A DNA stretch of 64,000 nucleotides from Roseiarcus sp963765375 (GTDB lineage Bacteria; Pseudomonadota; Alphaproteobacteria; Rhizobiales; Beijerinckiaceae): NCBI GenBank assembly GCA_963765375.1, contig CAVXVZ010000011.1, positions 372,001 to 436,000 of the forward strand, in the 5' to 3' direction. The notes under the pieces are model-generated. The model was given only the letters and a program-made list of their open reading frames with translations. It ran no database searches and was not told the origin of the DNA. The translations under genes were made by a program, and so were the position numbers. Positions 17,112 through 25,667 of this stretch are shown here, piece after piece. How positions within the stretch are numbered: position 1 is the first letter of the stretch; every line of letters starts with the position of its first letter.

Positions 17112-18212
17112 TCAGGTCCGCGTCCGAAGCTCGCCGGCGCAGATGTCGATGAAGTCGTCCATCCGCCGCGCCATCGCACGGATGTCGAAAAGCGCCTCGA
17201 CCCGCTTGCGTCCGGCGCGGCCGAGATCGGCGCGCCGTTCGGGCGCGTCCATCAGCGCTCCCAGGGCGGCCGCCAGCCCGCCGGCGTCGTTCGGGTCGAC
17301 CGTGATCGCGCAGGGGCCACAGACTTCAGCGAGGCCGCCAAGTCCCGAGGCAAGCAGCGCCGCGCCGCTCGCCAGCGCTTCGAGCGCGGTGCGGCCAAAC
17401 GGCTCGGGCGTCTTGGTCAGCGCCAAGCCGATTGCGGACTTTTCCCATGCAGCCTTGACCTCGGCGTGGGGAATATTCGCGTCGATTTGGACCTGGCCGC
17501 CGGACGCTTCGGCCGCGTCGCGGAGCGCCCGCACTGTTTCAGGCTCCCGCCCGGTGGCGGAGAGGATGAAGCGGGCGCCCCAGCCGGGCCGCGTCTTGAG
17601 CGCGCTTACGATCGCCGCCATCGCCTCGATGTGGCCTTTGTCGGCGAGCGCGCGGCCGACACTGAGGATCGACGCGTCCTTGGGTTCGGTCGCCGACCAG
17701 GCTTGCATGTCGAGCCCATTGGGGATCGAGCGCATCGGCGCGCGGGCGAAGGGAAAATTGGCCTGGAAGCGAGCGAGCGCGTCTTCGCTGACGAAGGCGA
17801 GGCCAGCGAGCGGCGCGATCTTGAGCCGCGCAGCGGCGACGCCGGCGGCCCCACGGGGCGCGGTCTCGTAGGCGTGGCTGTGGAGGAGAACGCGCGCGCC
17901 AGAGGCTGAGGCGATCAGGGCGGCGGCTGGAAGGTGGTTCTCGACCACCGCGATGTCGATCCCGCGCCGCCTGAGGAGCCGGGCGACGCCTAAGGCCTTG
18001 GCGACATTTCCGCCCAGCGAAACGGCGGCGATGGTCGCGATCTCGATGCCCTCGAACGGCGCGTCGACCGGCGGACAGGCGACCAGCGTCGAGCCTCCGT
18101 AGCGGCTGTGACGCACGAGGTCGCGGACGCAGAGCTCCACCGACGAGGCGAGCCTCGGCCCGAAATGCGCATTGCGCAGCAGGACGTAGGCAATCTTCGG
18201 ATCACGCGCCAT
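17112..18212 (-). CDS. family 4 glycosyltransferase
   Basis: 366 residues with a GT-B plan. The N-terminal acceptor domain is about 1-160, and the C-terminal donor domain holds ILSVGRALADKGHIEAMAAI and EPFGRTALEALASGAALLAS, the E-x7-E motif of GT4 retaining enzymes. SIPNGLDMQAW is the usual GT4 loop that ends the first domain. No membrane segment. It probably adds a hexose in LPS, capsule or similar surface glycan synthesis; there is no polysaccharide cluster around it to say which. Confidence 0.87.
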   Translation of the reverse strand: MARDPKIAYVLLRNAHFGPRLASSVELCVRDLVRHSRYGGSTLVACPPVDAPFEGIEIATIAAVSLGGNVAKALGVARLLRRRGIDIAVVENHLPAAALIASASGARVLLHSHAYETAPRGAAGVAAARLKIAPLAGLAFVSEDALARFQANFPFARAPMRSIPNGLDMQAWSATEPKDASILSVGRALADKGHIEAMAAIVSALKTRPGWGARFILSATGREPETVRALRDAAEASGGQVQIDANIPHAEVKAAWEKSAIGLALTKTPEPFGRTALEALASGAALLASGLGGLAEVCGPCAITVDPNDAGGLAAALGALMDAPERRADLGRAGRKRVEALFDIRAMARRMDDFIDICAGELRTRT

Positions 18213-18352
18213 GAACGAACTCGGTTTTCGGGCCGGTTGGCCGAGGGTCCTTACGTTCGGTCCCGAGCGCCGACAATCTATGTTTACCGGACTGGGACAC
18301 TGCCAGTCTCCCAGGCGCTGGACATCTATTTTACTGAAGTCTTTTCACCCTC

Positions 18353-18380
18353 TTGCCTCCGACTTGAGTACGGTTATACT
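18353..18380 (+). promoter_or_regulatory. candidate sigma-70-type promoter for the PEP-CTERM gene
   Basis: TTGCCT at 18353 and TATACT at 18375 are separated by 16 bases, in an unusually AT-rich stretch 55 bases before the start codon. This is a match by eye to the general consensus only. Confidence 0.4.
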
Positions 18381-18435
18381 CTGAATGTGATGTGAAGCGC
18401 GCCAATTCGAGTGGTCGGAACGAAGGAGGGCGAGC

Positions 18436-19026
18436 ATGAAAATAGTAAGGCTTACGTTGGCCCTTCTAGGGCTGTTGCAAGTGAGCCCGTTCGCCTACGG
18501 CGGCGAAATTTTGGTGAACGGCGATTTTGAAAGCGGATCAATCTCCCCCTGGATCAATGACACGCGCTACGGAACAGGCACCGGCTGGTCGATAACGTCG
18601 AGCGGCTGCTACGCCGGCAGCTACTGTGCGACCGACACTGGCAATGTGGGGCTGAAGCAGACGTTCGCGGGAGTTGCGACTTCGAGCATCACGGATGTGA
18701 GTTTCTATCAGACGACCTATGCCGACGACATCGCGGTGGTCGACTTTTTCTACCAAGGCGGTGTTGACGATGAAGTTGTCGTCTCCGGGACGGCGACTGG
18801 GGACGGTTCATGGGTGTTCCACGACGCGACCTCGTACCTGCTGCCGAACGCCACGCTGGTCGGTTTTGAGGTTTGGGGTAACACCACCTCTACTCCCTCC
18901 TATGTGGACGATCTGAGCATCGTCGCAAACTCGATGGCAGTGCCAGAACCTGGTTCGATGATGCTGGTTAGCGCCGGACTGATCGTAATGGCAGTTGGTC
19001 TGATCCGCAGTGGCAAGCCGGCCTGA
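18436..19026 (+). CDS. PEP-CTERM sorted secreted protein
   Basis: 196 residues, with AAGGAGGG seven bases before ATG 18436. A signal peptide ends near FAYG, and the mature start EILVNGDFESGSISPW is typical of secreted beta-sandwich PEP-CTERM proteins. The C-terminus has the sorting signal VPEPGSMMLVSAGLIVMAVG followed by a short positively charged tail. Such proteins are processed by an exosortase (EpsH/XrtA) and linked to exopolysaccharide. No exosortase gene is in the window. Codon use and base composition are more AT-rich than its neighbours, which hints at transfer. Confidence 0.88.
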   Translation: MKIVRLTLALLGLLQVSPFAYGGEILVNGDFESGSISPWINDTRYGTGTGWSITSSGCYAGSYCATDTGNVGLKQTFAGVATSSITDVSFYQTTYADDIAVVDFFYQGGVDDEVVVSGTATGDGSWVFHDATSYLLPNATLVGFEVWGNTTSTPSYVDDLSIVANSMAVPEPGSMMLVSAGLIVMAVGLIRSGKPA

Positions 19027-19211
19027 ACTCATTCGACTAAATACATGGTCGGCGACACCTTTGAGCGCCGCTTTTGTTTTCGGCGCCGAGGCTTCACCGA
19101 CACCCACCCAACGGCTCGATTGCCGCGCGCTGCGAATTTTGCTTCAACGGCCGCCTGCCCCGTGATCGCTCGGCGCGCGCCATGGGCTTCGGGCTGACCG
19201 AAAGGATCCTT

Positions 19212-19739
19212 GTGGTCTCCCCCCCAAACGAGGGCCGCGGCGAAAGCGCGAACGCCCTCACCCATATCGGCGCGCACGGCGAAGCGCGGATGGTCGACGT
19301 GTCGGACAAGGAAGCGACGAGCCGCGTCGCGATCGCCGAGGGGCGGGTGCGCATGACCGCTTCGACGCTGGCCGCGATCCTGGCCGGCGACGCGAAGAAG
19401 GGCGACGTGCTCGGGGCGGCGCGGATCGCCGGGATCATGGCCGCAAAGAAGACCGCGGATCTCATTCCGCTCTGCCATCCGTTGAGCCTGAGCAAGGTTC
19501 TCGTCGACATCGCGCCCGACCACGCGCTGCCCGGCCTCACGGTGCGGGCCGAGGCGCGATGCACCGGGCCGACCGGGGTCGAGATGGAGGCGCTGACCGC
19601 CGTCTCCGTCGCCTGCCTCACGATCTACGACATGGCTAAGGCGATCGACCGGGGCATGAGCATCGAAGAGGTGCGGCTGGTCGAGAAGCGCGGCGGCAAA
19701 TCGGGCGAATGGCGGGCCGCGAAGGAGAAGCGCCGATGA
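19212..19739 (+). CDS. moaC: cyclic pyranopterin monophosphate synthase MoaC
   Basis: About 175 residues from GTG 19212, chosen because AAAGGA lies just upstream; ATG 19182 in the same frame has no ribosome site. MoaC makes cyclic pyranopterin monophosphate from the MoaA product, the first stage of molybdenum cofactor synthesis. Family segments are ARMVDVSDKEATSRVA, ADLIPLCHPLSLSKV and CTGPTGVEMEALTAVSVA, followed by TIYDMAKAIDRGM. The stop overlaps the moeA start (ATGA), so the two are co-translated. Confidence 0.93.
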   Translation: MVSPPNEGRGESANALTHIGAHGEARMVDVSDKEATSRVAIAEGRVRMTASTLAAILAGDAKKGDVLGAARIAGIMAAKKTADLIPLCHPLSLSKVLVDIAPDHALPGLTVRAEARCTGPTGVEMEALTAVSVACLTIYDMAKAIDRGMSIEEVRLVEKRGGKSGEWRAAKEKRR

Positions 19740-20965
19740 GCGCAATGATCACGGTCGAGGAGGCGCTGGCCCGTGTGCTGGCTTCCGCCGAGGCGCCTCT
19801 GGAGGAAGAAAAGGTCGCGCTCGACAACGCTTACGGCCGCGTGCTTGCGCGCGACGTCAAGGCGCTGAGGACCCAGCCGCCGTTCGCCAACTCGGCCATG
19901 GACGGCTACGCGGTGCGCGCCGCCGATACGGCTCCGGCGCCCTTGACCTTGAAGGTCATCGGCGAGTCGGCGGCGGGCCATGCCTTCGCGGGCGGCGTTG
20001 ATCAGGGCGAGGCGGTTCGCATCTTCACCGGCGCGCCGATGCCCGAAGGCGCCGACGCCATCGTCATTCAGGAGAATGTCGGGCGCGAGGGCGACCGCAT
20101 CTCCCTCGCGGCCGGCGCGCGCGCGGGCGACAACCTGCGCGAGGCGGGCATGGACTTTCGCGCCGGCGAAGCCTTGATCGCCGCCGGCCGTCGTCTCACG
20201 CCGCGCGACGTGGCGTTGGCGGCGTCAGCCAACCATACCCACCTCCCGGTCCGCCGCCGCGCTCGAGTCGCGATCCTGGCTACCGGCGACGAGCTGGTCT
20301 CCCCGGGAGGGATGCTCGGCCCGGCGCAGATCATCGCTTCGAACAATTACGCCGTCGCCGGCCTCGTCGAGGCGACCGGCGCGATCGCGATCGACCTCGG
20401 GATCGCCGTCGATGCGCTCGACGCGCTGAGCGACGCCGTGAGCCGCGCGCGCGACGCCAGGGCGGACGTGCTGGCGACGCTCGGCGGGGCGTCGGTCGGC
20501 GATCACGACCTCGTGCAGCAGGCGCTGGTCGCGGAAGGGATGGAGCTCGGGTTCTGGCGGATCGCGATGCGTCCGGGCAAGCCGCTGATGCACGGACGGA
20601 TCGGCGCGATGCGCATCCTCGGCCTGCCCGGCAATCCGACGTCGTCGGCGGTCTGCGCGGTTCTGTTCCTGCGTCCCCTCCTCCGCGCCTTGCACGGCGA
20701 AGGAGACCCTGGCGCCGATCCGAGCCAGCCCGCCCGCCTCGCCGTCGACCTTCCCGCCAACGGGCAGCGACAGGACTATATGCGCGCCTCGCTCGCCCGC
20801 GGCCCTGACGGCGTCCTCGTTGCGACCCCGGCCTCGAACCAGGATTCGTCCCTGGTCAAAACGATGGCGCGCGCCGACGGCCTGATCGTCCGGCCGGTGC
20901 GCGCGGGGCCGGCGAAAGCGGCCGACCCTTGCCGGGTCATCCCCTTTCATGGCCTTGGCCTATAG
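19736..20965 (+). CDS. moeA: molybdopterin molybdenumtransferase MoeA
   Basis: 409 residues from ATG 19736, with GAAGGAGAA upstream. MoeA inserts molybdate into adenylylated molybdopterin. Landmarks: NSAMDGYAVRAAD near residue 55, EAVRIFTGAPMPEGADAIV, ILATGDELVSPGG, LGGASVGDHDLV in the MogA-like domain (a variant of the GGxSxGxxD motif), and MRILGLPGNPTSSAVCA. Coupled to moaC. The likely user in this window is the molybdopterin oxidoreductase at 13586. Confidence 0.94.
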   Translation: MSAMITVEEALARVLASAEAPLEEEKVALDNAYGRVLARDVKALRTQPPFANSAMDGYAVRAADTAPAPLTLKVIGESAAGHAFAGGVDQGEAVRIFTGAPMPEGADAIVIQENVGREGDRISLAAGARAGDNLREAGMDFRAGEALIAAGRRLTPRDVALAASANHTHLPVRRRARVAILATGDELVSPGGMLGPAQIIASNNYAVAGLVEATGAIAIDLGIAVDALDALSDAVSRARDARADVLATLGGASVGDHDLVQQALVAEGMELGFWRIAMRPGKPLMHGRIGAMRILGLPGNPTSSAVCAVLFLRPLLRALHGEGDPGADPSQPARLAVDLPANGQRQDYMRASLARGPDGVLVATPASNQDSSLVKTMARADGLIVRPVRAGPAKAADPCRVIPFHGLGL

Positions 20966-20988
20966 CCAAGGCGGCGGACGGGTCGGGA

Positions 20989-21085
20989 GGAAAACAAAGC
21001 CGTTGGAAGGAAAACAAAAGGAAAAACGGAAGGAAAGCCAAGGAAAGCGGAAGCAAACCAAAGGAAAAACGGAAGGAATCCCAAG
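20989..21085. repeat. purine-rich degenerate direct repeat downstream of moeA
   Basis: The stretch is almost all G and A on the plus strand. It holds AAAGGAAAAACGGAAGGAA twice, exactly, at 21017-21035 and 21060-21078 (43 bases apart), with looser copies such as GGAAGGAAAACAAAAGG around them. The rest of the 354-base space from 20966 to 21319 holds a seven-pair inverted repeat, AGCCGTT/AACGGCT at 21107-21122, and no supported gene. Confidence 0.7.
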
Positions 21086-21319
21086 GCCGTCTCCACCGAT
21101 TTATGGAGCCGTTTCAACGGCTTACCGTCGGGCGACCTCCGCGAGCGCGGTCCTCCGCATCCCCACAGGGCCGTTCAACGGGCCGTCGAAGTCAAATAGC
21201 ATGGCGCGCCAGCGCCTCCTCCTCGCCGGAGCGGCGATCACAGCGATCCGCGACAAAAGGCACACTACCACGGATTTCTGATTATCGCAAATAATTGTCG
21301 CAGCCAGGCGGACCGGCGT

Positions 21320-21769
21320 TCAATTCCCCGGCGCGGGCCAATGCCGCTGGAGAACCGCGAACAGAAAGGCCGTCGTCAGGCCGAACAGCATCATGCCGTT
21401 CAGCGCCTCGATCGCCCCCATCAAGCGCCAATGCTGGGCAAGATAGAGTTCCGCATGGCCGTAGGTCGTCATGGCGTTGAGCGAGTACAGCATGGCGCTG
21501 GAGAATTCAGGGCGCGCGCCGAGCCCGACATAAGCGACGGCCCAGACACCCGCTTCGAGGCCGTGCAGGACCGTAATCAGAATGACGGTCGGAACAATGA
21601 TGACCGCGAGAGTGAACGAAGACCGATGGCGGCCGAATGTCAGCGACAGCGGAAGCACAAGCTGCTCTCGGATCAGAACAAGACCGAAGGCGTGCGCCAG
21701 CACCGTGAACACGATCAGCGGCAGGCTCCAGGCCCAATTGTTCGACCAGGCCTCGGCGACGTCAAACAC
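21320..21769 (-). CDS. two-helix ion channel (Ion_trans_2-like)
   Basis: 149 residues with hydrophobic spans at about 13-34, 52-84 and 120-142. Between the last two is a pore-like loop, SAMLYSLNAMTTYGHAEL, in which TTYGH takes the place of the potassium filter TVGYG. The following ALNGMMLFGLTTAFLFAVLQ is the inner helix seen in small bacterial channels of this type. It is an inner-membrane protein; ion selectivity is uncertain because the filter is atypical. It lies alone, 51 bases beyond the lipoprotein gene on the same strand. Confidence 0.7.
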   Translation of the reverse strand: MFDVAEAWSNNWAWSLPLIVFTVLAHAFGLVLIREQLVLPLSLTFGRHRSSFTLAVIIVPTVILITVLHGLEAGVWAVAYVGLGARPEFSSAMLYSLNAMTTYGHAELYLAQHWRLMGAIEALNGMMLFGLTTAFLFAVLQRHWPAPGN

Positions 21770-21820
21770 CCCGTAAGCCCCGAGATCGACAGCGCGAGCG
21801 GCGAATGCCCGCCGCCCCGG

Positions 21821-22219
21821 TCAATACCAGCCCGGGGCGTAAGGGCCCCACGCCCCGCCCCAATCCATCATCGCTTCCTGATTGAGGATCGCTGTCGTCT
21901 CCTGCATCTGGGCGATGTTGTTGGCGGCGCGAATCTGCTGATACTGCTGATAGGCGGCGTCGTTGCCGATGAAAGCGCAGGCGCACCCGGCAGCGTCGGC
22001 GTAGATATAGACGTTGTGGCCCTTCCGCTGCGCGGCGACGATCGTGTTCTGCGGCAGCGCCTGGAGCTTGGTCATCTTCAGCGGCGTATCCGCCGGCTGC
22101 CGCACAAACCCCGCGGCCGCGAGCTGCCCTTCCTTTTCCGGCACGCCGATGCTCATGCAGCCGGCCAAAATCGCCGACGCGGCGAAAGCCGCCAAACCGA
22201 TGCGAACTGTTTTGATCAC
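21821..22219 (-). CDS. small lipoprotein of unknown function
   Basis: 132 residues from GTG 22219, with GGGAGGAG eight bases upstream. The start MIKTVRIGLAAFAASAILAGC has a lipobox (LAGC), so the protein is lipid-anchored in the envelope. The mature part includes LPQNTIVAAQRKGHNVYIYAD and AGCACAFIGNDAAYQQYQQI, then a Met/Gln-rich end and AWGPYAPGWY. It resembles small uncharacterised rhizobial lipoproteins. No functional partner is apparent. Confidence 0.75.
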   Translation of the reverse strand: MIKTVRIGLAAFAASAILAGCMSIGVPEKEGQLAAAGFVRQPADTPLKMTKLQALPQNTIVAAQRKGHNVYIYADAAGCACAFIGNDAAYQQYQQIRAANNIAQMQETTAILNQEAMMDWGGAWGPYAPGWY

Positions 22220-22352
22220 CGCCAGCTCCTCCCTGCCCCGCAATCGGCCATGAAACGCGCGACGACGCAAGCTATCGACGACTATCGCGACCCCACCCCG
22301 ATCGGCCGACCTTCGCCTTCCTCCAACCCCTCTGTCAATTGCACGCGGATTC

Positions 22353-23864
22353 TCAATGCGGCGGGATATTCGCCGTTTGCGCCGCGACGTCAGGCAGTTT
22401 CGACTGGGTCCAGCCGCCGCCAAGCGCAACGATGAGATCGAACGCTTCGGTCTGGACCTGCGCCTGGGTCGACAGGAGGGCTTCTTCGGCCGACAGCTGC
22501 TGGGCTTCCGCGACGACGACCGCAGTGAAGGCCTGGGTGCCGGCCTGATACTCGTTAAGCGTAATCTGGGTCGCCTGGCGGGAGATGCGCACGTTTTCGG
22601 CCTGCACCTTGGCCTCGCTCGACAGGATGCGAATCCCGGAGAGGGCATCCTCGACCTGCTGGATCGCGGTCAACACCGTCTGGCGGTAGATCGCGACATC
22701 CGACTGATAGGTCTGGCGCGCGGCCTCGACCTGGGCGGTGGTCAGGCCGCCGTTGAACAGAGGCTGGGCGATCGACGCGCCGAACGACCAGACCGGATTG
22801 GTCGGGCCGAAGGCGGCGTTGAATGGGTTGCCGGAATAGCCGATGAGGCCGTTGAGCGAAACGGCCGGAAAATAGCCGGCGAACGCGACGCCGATTTCGG
22901 CGTTGGCCTCGCGCATTGTCTCCTCCGCCGCCGCGACATCGGGCCTGCGCTCCAAGAGCGAGGAGGGAAGACCGACCGGGACCGGCGGAACGCGGGTCGC
23001 CAGCCTGCCGCGCGGGATCGAAAGGCCGGCGGGCGGACGGCCCATCAGGACCGCGATCGCATGTTCGCTCTGGGCGCGCGACACGCCGGCCGCGATGAGC
23101 TGCGCCTGGGCGTTGAGGACCTGCGTCTGAGCGGTGATGACGTCGGACTTGGCGGCGGTCCCGGCGTTATACTGGTTTTGGGTGATCGTCAGCGAATGAT
23201 TGAATTCGATAACGGTCTTTTCGAGCAGCTCTTCCAGCGAATTGGCTTCCCTCAGCGTCACGTAGGCGAGCGCCAGCAGCGACTGCTCGGAAAGCGTAGC
23301 GTTGGCGAGGGTGGCGGCGCTCACTTCCGCGCCCGCCTGCTGCGCCTCGACCTCGCGCCGGACCTGACCCCAGATGTCGAGCGTCCACAGTCCCGAGACC
23401 TCGGCGGTCAGCTGGGTCCCGGCGTCTGACGAGCGCGTCGCCGAGCCGTTCCCGTTGACGGTCGGAAAAAGCCCGGCGCGGGCCTCGTTGATGAGCGCCA
23501 GCGCCGCGCGATAATTGGCTTCGTCGGCCTTGACCGTCTGGTTGGACACGACGACATCGGGCATGAGCCGATCGAGCTCCGGGTCATGAAACACCGACCA
23601 CCACTCGCCTTTCGGCTCGCTTTCGCGCGGCGCCGCGATCTTCCAGCCCCTGATCTCCTTGAACTCAGGCGAGACGAGCGCCGCCGGCCGCTCGAAGTTG
23701 GGGCCGACCGCCGCGCAAGCCGAGAGCGCCAATGCCGCGAGGAGCGGCGGCGCAGCGGACGGAGCGAAACGCCGCGGCGCGCGGTCGCCGCTCGGGGCGA
23801 ACGAAGGCTCGGCGACGCTCCGGAACTCGTCGCACGTTCTCCAGCCCGCAGCCGCGCGGGCCAT
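22353..23864 (-). CDS. outer-membrane efflux factor of the NodT/OprM type (orphan)
   Basis: About 503 residues from ATG 23864 (start not certain; no clear ribosome site). A lipobox LSAC precedes AAVGPNFERPAA, the usual mature start of RND outer-membrane lipoproteins. Two OEP repeats follow; typical segments are LDIWGQVRREVEAQQAGAEV, LAYVTLREANSLEELL and GLPSSLLERRPDVAAAEETM, with the second half repeating near the C-terminus. It forms a trimeric channel across the outer membrane. The usual RND pump and adaptor genes are missing on both sides, so it must serve a pump coded elsewhere. Confidence 0.9.
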   Translation of the reverse strand: MARAAAGWRTCDEFRSVAEPSFAPSGDRAPRRFAPSAAPPLLAALALSACAAVGPNFERPAALVSPEFKEIRGWKIAAPRESEPKGEWWSVFHDPELDRLMPDVVVSNQTVKADEANYRAALALINEARAGLFPTVNGNGSATRSSDAGTQLTAEVSGLWTLDIWGQVRREVEAQQAGAEVSAATLANATLSEQSLLALAYVTLREANSLEELLEKTVIEFNHSLTITQNQYNAGTAAKSDVITAQTQVLNAQAQLIAAGVSRAQSEHAIAVLMGRPPAGLSIPRGRLATRVPPVPVGLPSSLLERRPDVAAAEETMREANAEIGVAFAGYFPAVSLNGLIGYSGNPFNAAFGPTNPVWSFGASIAQPLFNGGLTTAQVEAARQTYQSDVAIYRQTVLTAIQQVEDALSGIRILSSEAKVQAENVRISRQATQITLNEYQAGTQAFTAVVVAEAQQLSAEEALLSTQAQVQTEAFDLIVALGGGWTQSKLPDVAAQTANIPPH

Positions 23865-24072
23865 GTCCGGAGTCCGCGAAGCGATGGCGAAATCCCCCTC
23901 CCGGCCGACTTGCCCAGCGCCGGCCTGTTCCGAGCCGTCCTTTAGGCGCCATCCGCTTCGGCGGCGCAAGTCCCGGCGCGGACGGTTGCGAACACGTTTC
24001 GGCGCCCATCCCGCCCCGCCGGCGGCAACCGGAGCGTGCGAAGGATTGTAGACGGCGGCGGCGCGGATTGAC

Positions 24073-24642
24073 TCAGTCGTGAGCGGGAGACATTTTGACC
24101 CGCCCCCACCACAGAAGCAGCAGGAGCGCGATCAGGACGGCGCCGATGAAAACGAGAAGCAGCGCCGCCTGCTCGAACCAGGCGACCAGCGGCACCGCAA
24201 CGGCGAGGAAGACGCCGACGACGCCAAGCCTCCAGGCTCTCAAATCAAGCCCCGAGATGAAGACGCCGAGAGCGAGCAACGTCAGCATCATGCCGCCCAA
24301 TGCGTCGCTGGTGGTGAGGCCGCCTACGTTGCCGAGGTTGATGAGATACATGGCCACGAGCACCGCCGCCCACTGGGCGAGCTGGATCGCCGCCGTCTCG
24401 ATCCGCCCGCGACCGTGCGGCGCGCGGCCCAATCCAACGGCGACACAAAGAAGCGCGGTGACCGGCGTCATAATCACCCAATAGTCGGCCGAGGGCCGGC
24501 GAAAAAAGCTCGTCCAGCAAATGCCTACGATGCCGATGATGACGATTGCGAGATAGGGCGCCTCGGCCAGCAGGCTGCTCCACAGCGTGCGCCGCCGACG
24601 CTCCGCGACGCGCCCGGAAGGCGATGTATTCGAATTGGCCAT
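24073..24642 (-). CDS. polytopic membrane protein of unknown function
   Basis: 189 residues from ATG 24642 (MANSNTSPSGRVAERRRR). A basic N-terminus is followed by five or six hydrophobic segments between about 28 and 183, and the end WWGRVKMSPAHD is cytoplasmic or periplasmic. No signature of a known family is evident to me. An in-frame upstream ATG at 24729 gives a charged extension that is less likely. Confidence 0.65.
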   Translation of the reverse strand: MANSNTSPSGRVAERRRRTLWSSLLAEAPYLAIVIIGIVGICWTSFFRRPSADYWVIMTPVTALLCVAVGLGRAPHGRGRIETAAIQLAQWAAVLVAMYLINLGNVGGLTTSDALGGMMLTLLALGVFISGLDLRAWRLGVVGVFLAVAVPLVAWFEQAALLLVFIGAVLIALLLLLWWGRVKMSPAHD

Positions 24643-24824
24643 TTTCGCTTCCGGTCGGCGCGCCCACGCGAACCCGCGCTCCTTCGCGTGATTTCTATCA
24701 CGCGTGCGGGCGGCCGGCCACGAGTTCAACGCCGAGGCGCGGCCAATCGATCATCCGCGTTGAGCCGAATTTCGACCGGCCACGCGCGGCGACCCGTTTC
24801 CGGACGAGCCGCGCCCGATTCCGA

Positions 24825-25559
24825 TCAGTTCCGCGCCCCGACGATCGCGCGCCAGAAGCCGCTGTAGGCCAGTTCGAAGCCGACGATCTGATAATCGAGG
24901 TCGATCGCGTCCATGACTTCGTAGGCCGAATTGTTGCAGATCGGGAAGATGATCAGCCCGTCCTTCGACACGTGGCGGCGCGCCTGGCGCAGGTAGGCTT
25001 CGGTGATGCGCCCGTGCGGATCGCACAGACTGAAGCGCTCGATGTCGTTCTCCGGGTTCTTGTCGACCATCGGCGTGTTGAAGACGATGAGGTCGAAGTC
25101 TTCTTCGTCGATCTTCTCGAACAGGTCCGATCGAAACGCCGTCAAGGTGACGTTGTTGAGCCTGGCGTTGGCGATCGTCGCCTCGACCGCGATCGGCGAA
25201 ATATCGGTGGCGACCGTCCGCGACGTCCAGTTGGCGGCCATGTACAGCGAGATGATCCCGCAGCCGGCGCCGATCTCCAGCGTCTTGGCGATCAGGTTCG
25301 GGTTCATCGCCTTGATATTGCGAATGAAAAACTCGGAGCTCGAGTCTGGCAGCGGATGGTAGACCCCGGCCGGCACGTCGACCACCAGGCCGTCGGCGCA
25401 GATCCGCTCCGGAACCGCCTGCCGGCGCACCAGCGCTTCGTGCGCGGCGGCAATGTCGAACTTGGCCGTCGTGACCAGATTGGAGATCCCGAGCTTGCGC
25501 AGAACGGAGGCCCGCGGCGGCCCGATCCGCCGCTCGACGTTGAGGTATCCGATACTCAT
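24825..25559 (-). CDS. HemK/PrmC-like class I methyltransferase
   Basis: 244 residues from ATG 25559 with GGCGAGG seven bases upstream. The SAM-binding motif I is AKTLEIGAGCGIISLYMA, then TRTVATDISPIAVEATIANA. The catalytic NPPY-type position reads FDLIVFNTPMVDKN, so N-T-P-M replaces N-P-P-Y as in several small-molecule or protein methylases (MTS fold, PF05175). The N-terminal 70 residues are helical. The substrate is unknown. It stands downstream of the ABC operon but 108 bases away. Confidence 0.8.
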   Translation of the reverse strand: MSIGYLNVERRIGPPRASVLRKLGISNLVTTAKFDIAAAHEALVRRQAVPERICADGLVVDVPAGVYHPLPDSSSEFFIRNIKAMNPNLIAKTLEIGAGCGIISLYMAANWTSRTVATDISPIAVEATIANARLNNVTLTAFRSDLFEKIDEEDFDLIVFNTPMVDKNPENDIERFSLCDPHGRITEAYLRQARRHVSKDGLIIFPICNNSAYEVMDAIDLDYQIVGFELAYSGFWRAIVGARN

Positions 25560-25667
25560 TTGACCTCGCCTTCCTTTGTCGGCGCAACGGTTTCCCGTCG
25601 CAGCGGCGCACAAACGCAATGAGGCCGCAACCGTCTCAAGCTATACGATTGGATTGGGTTATTGGTT

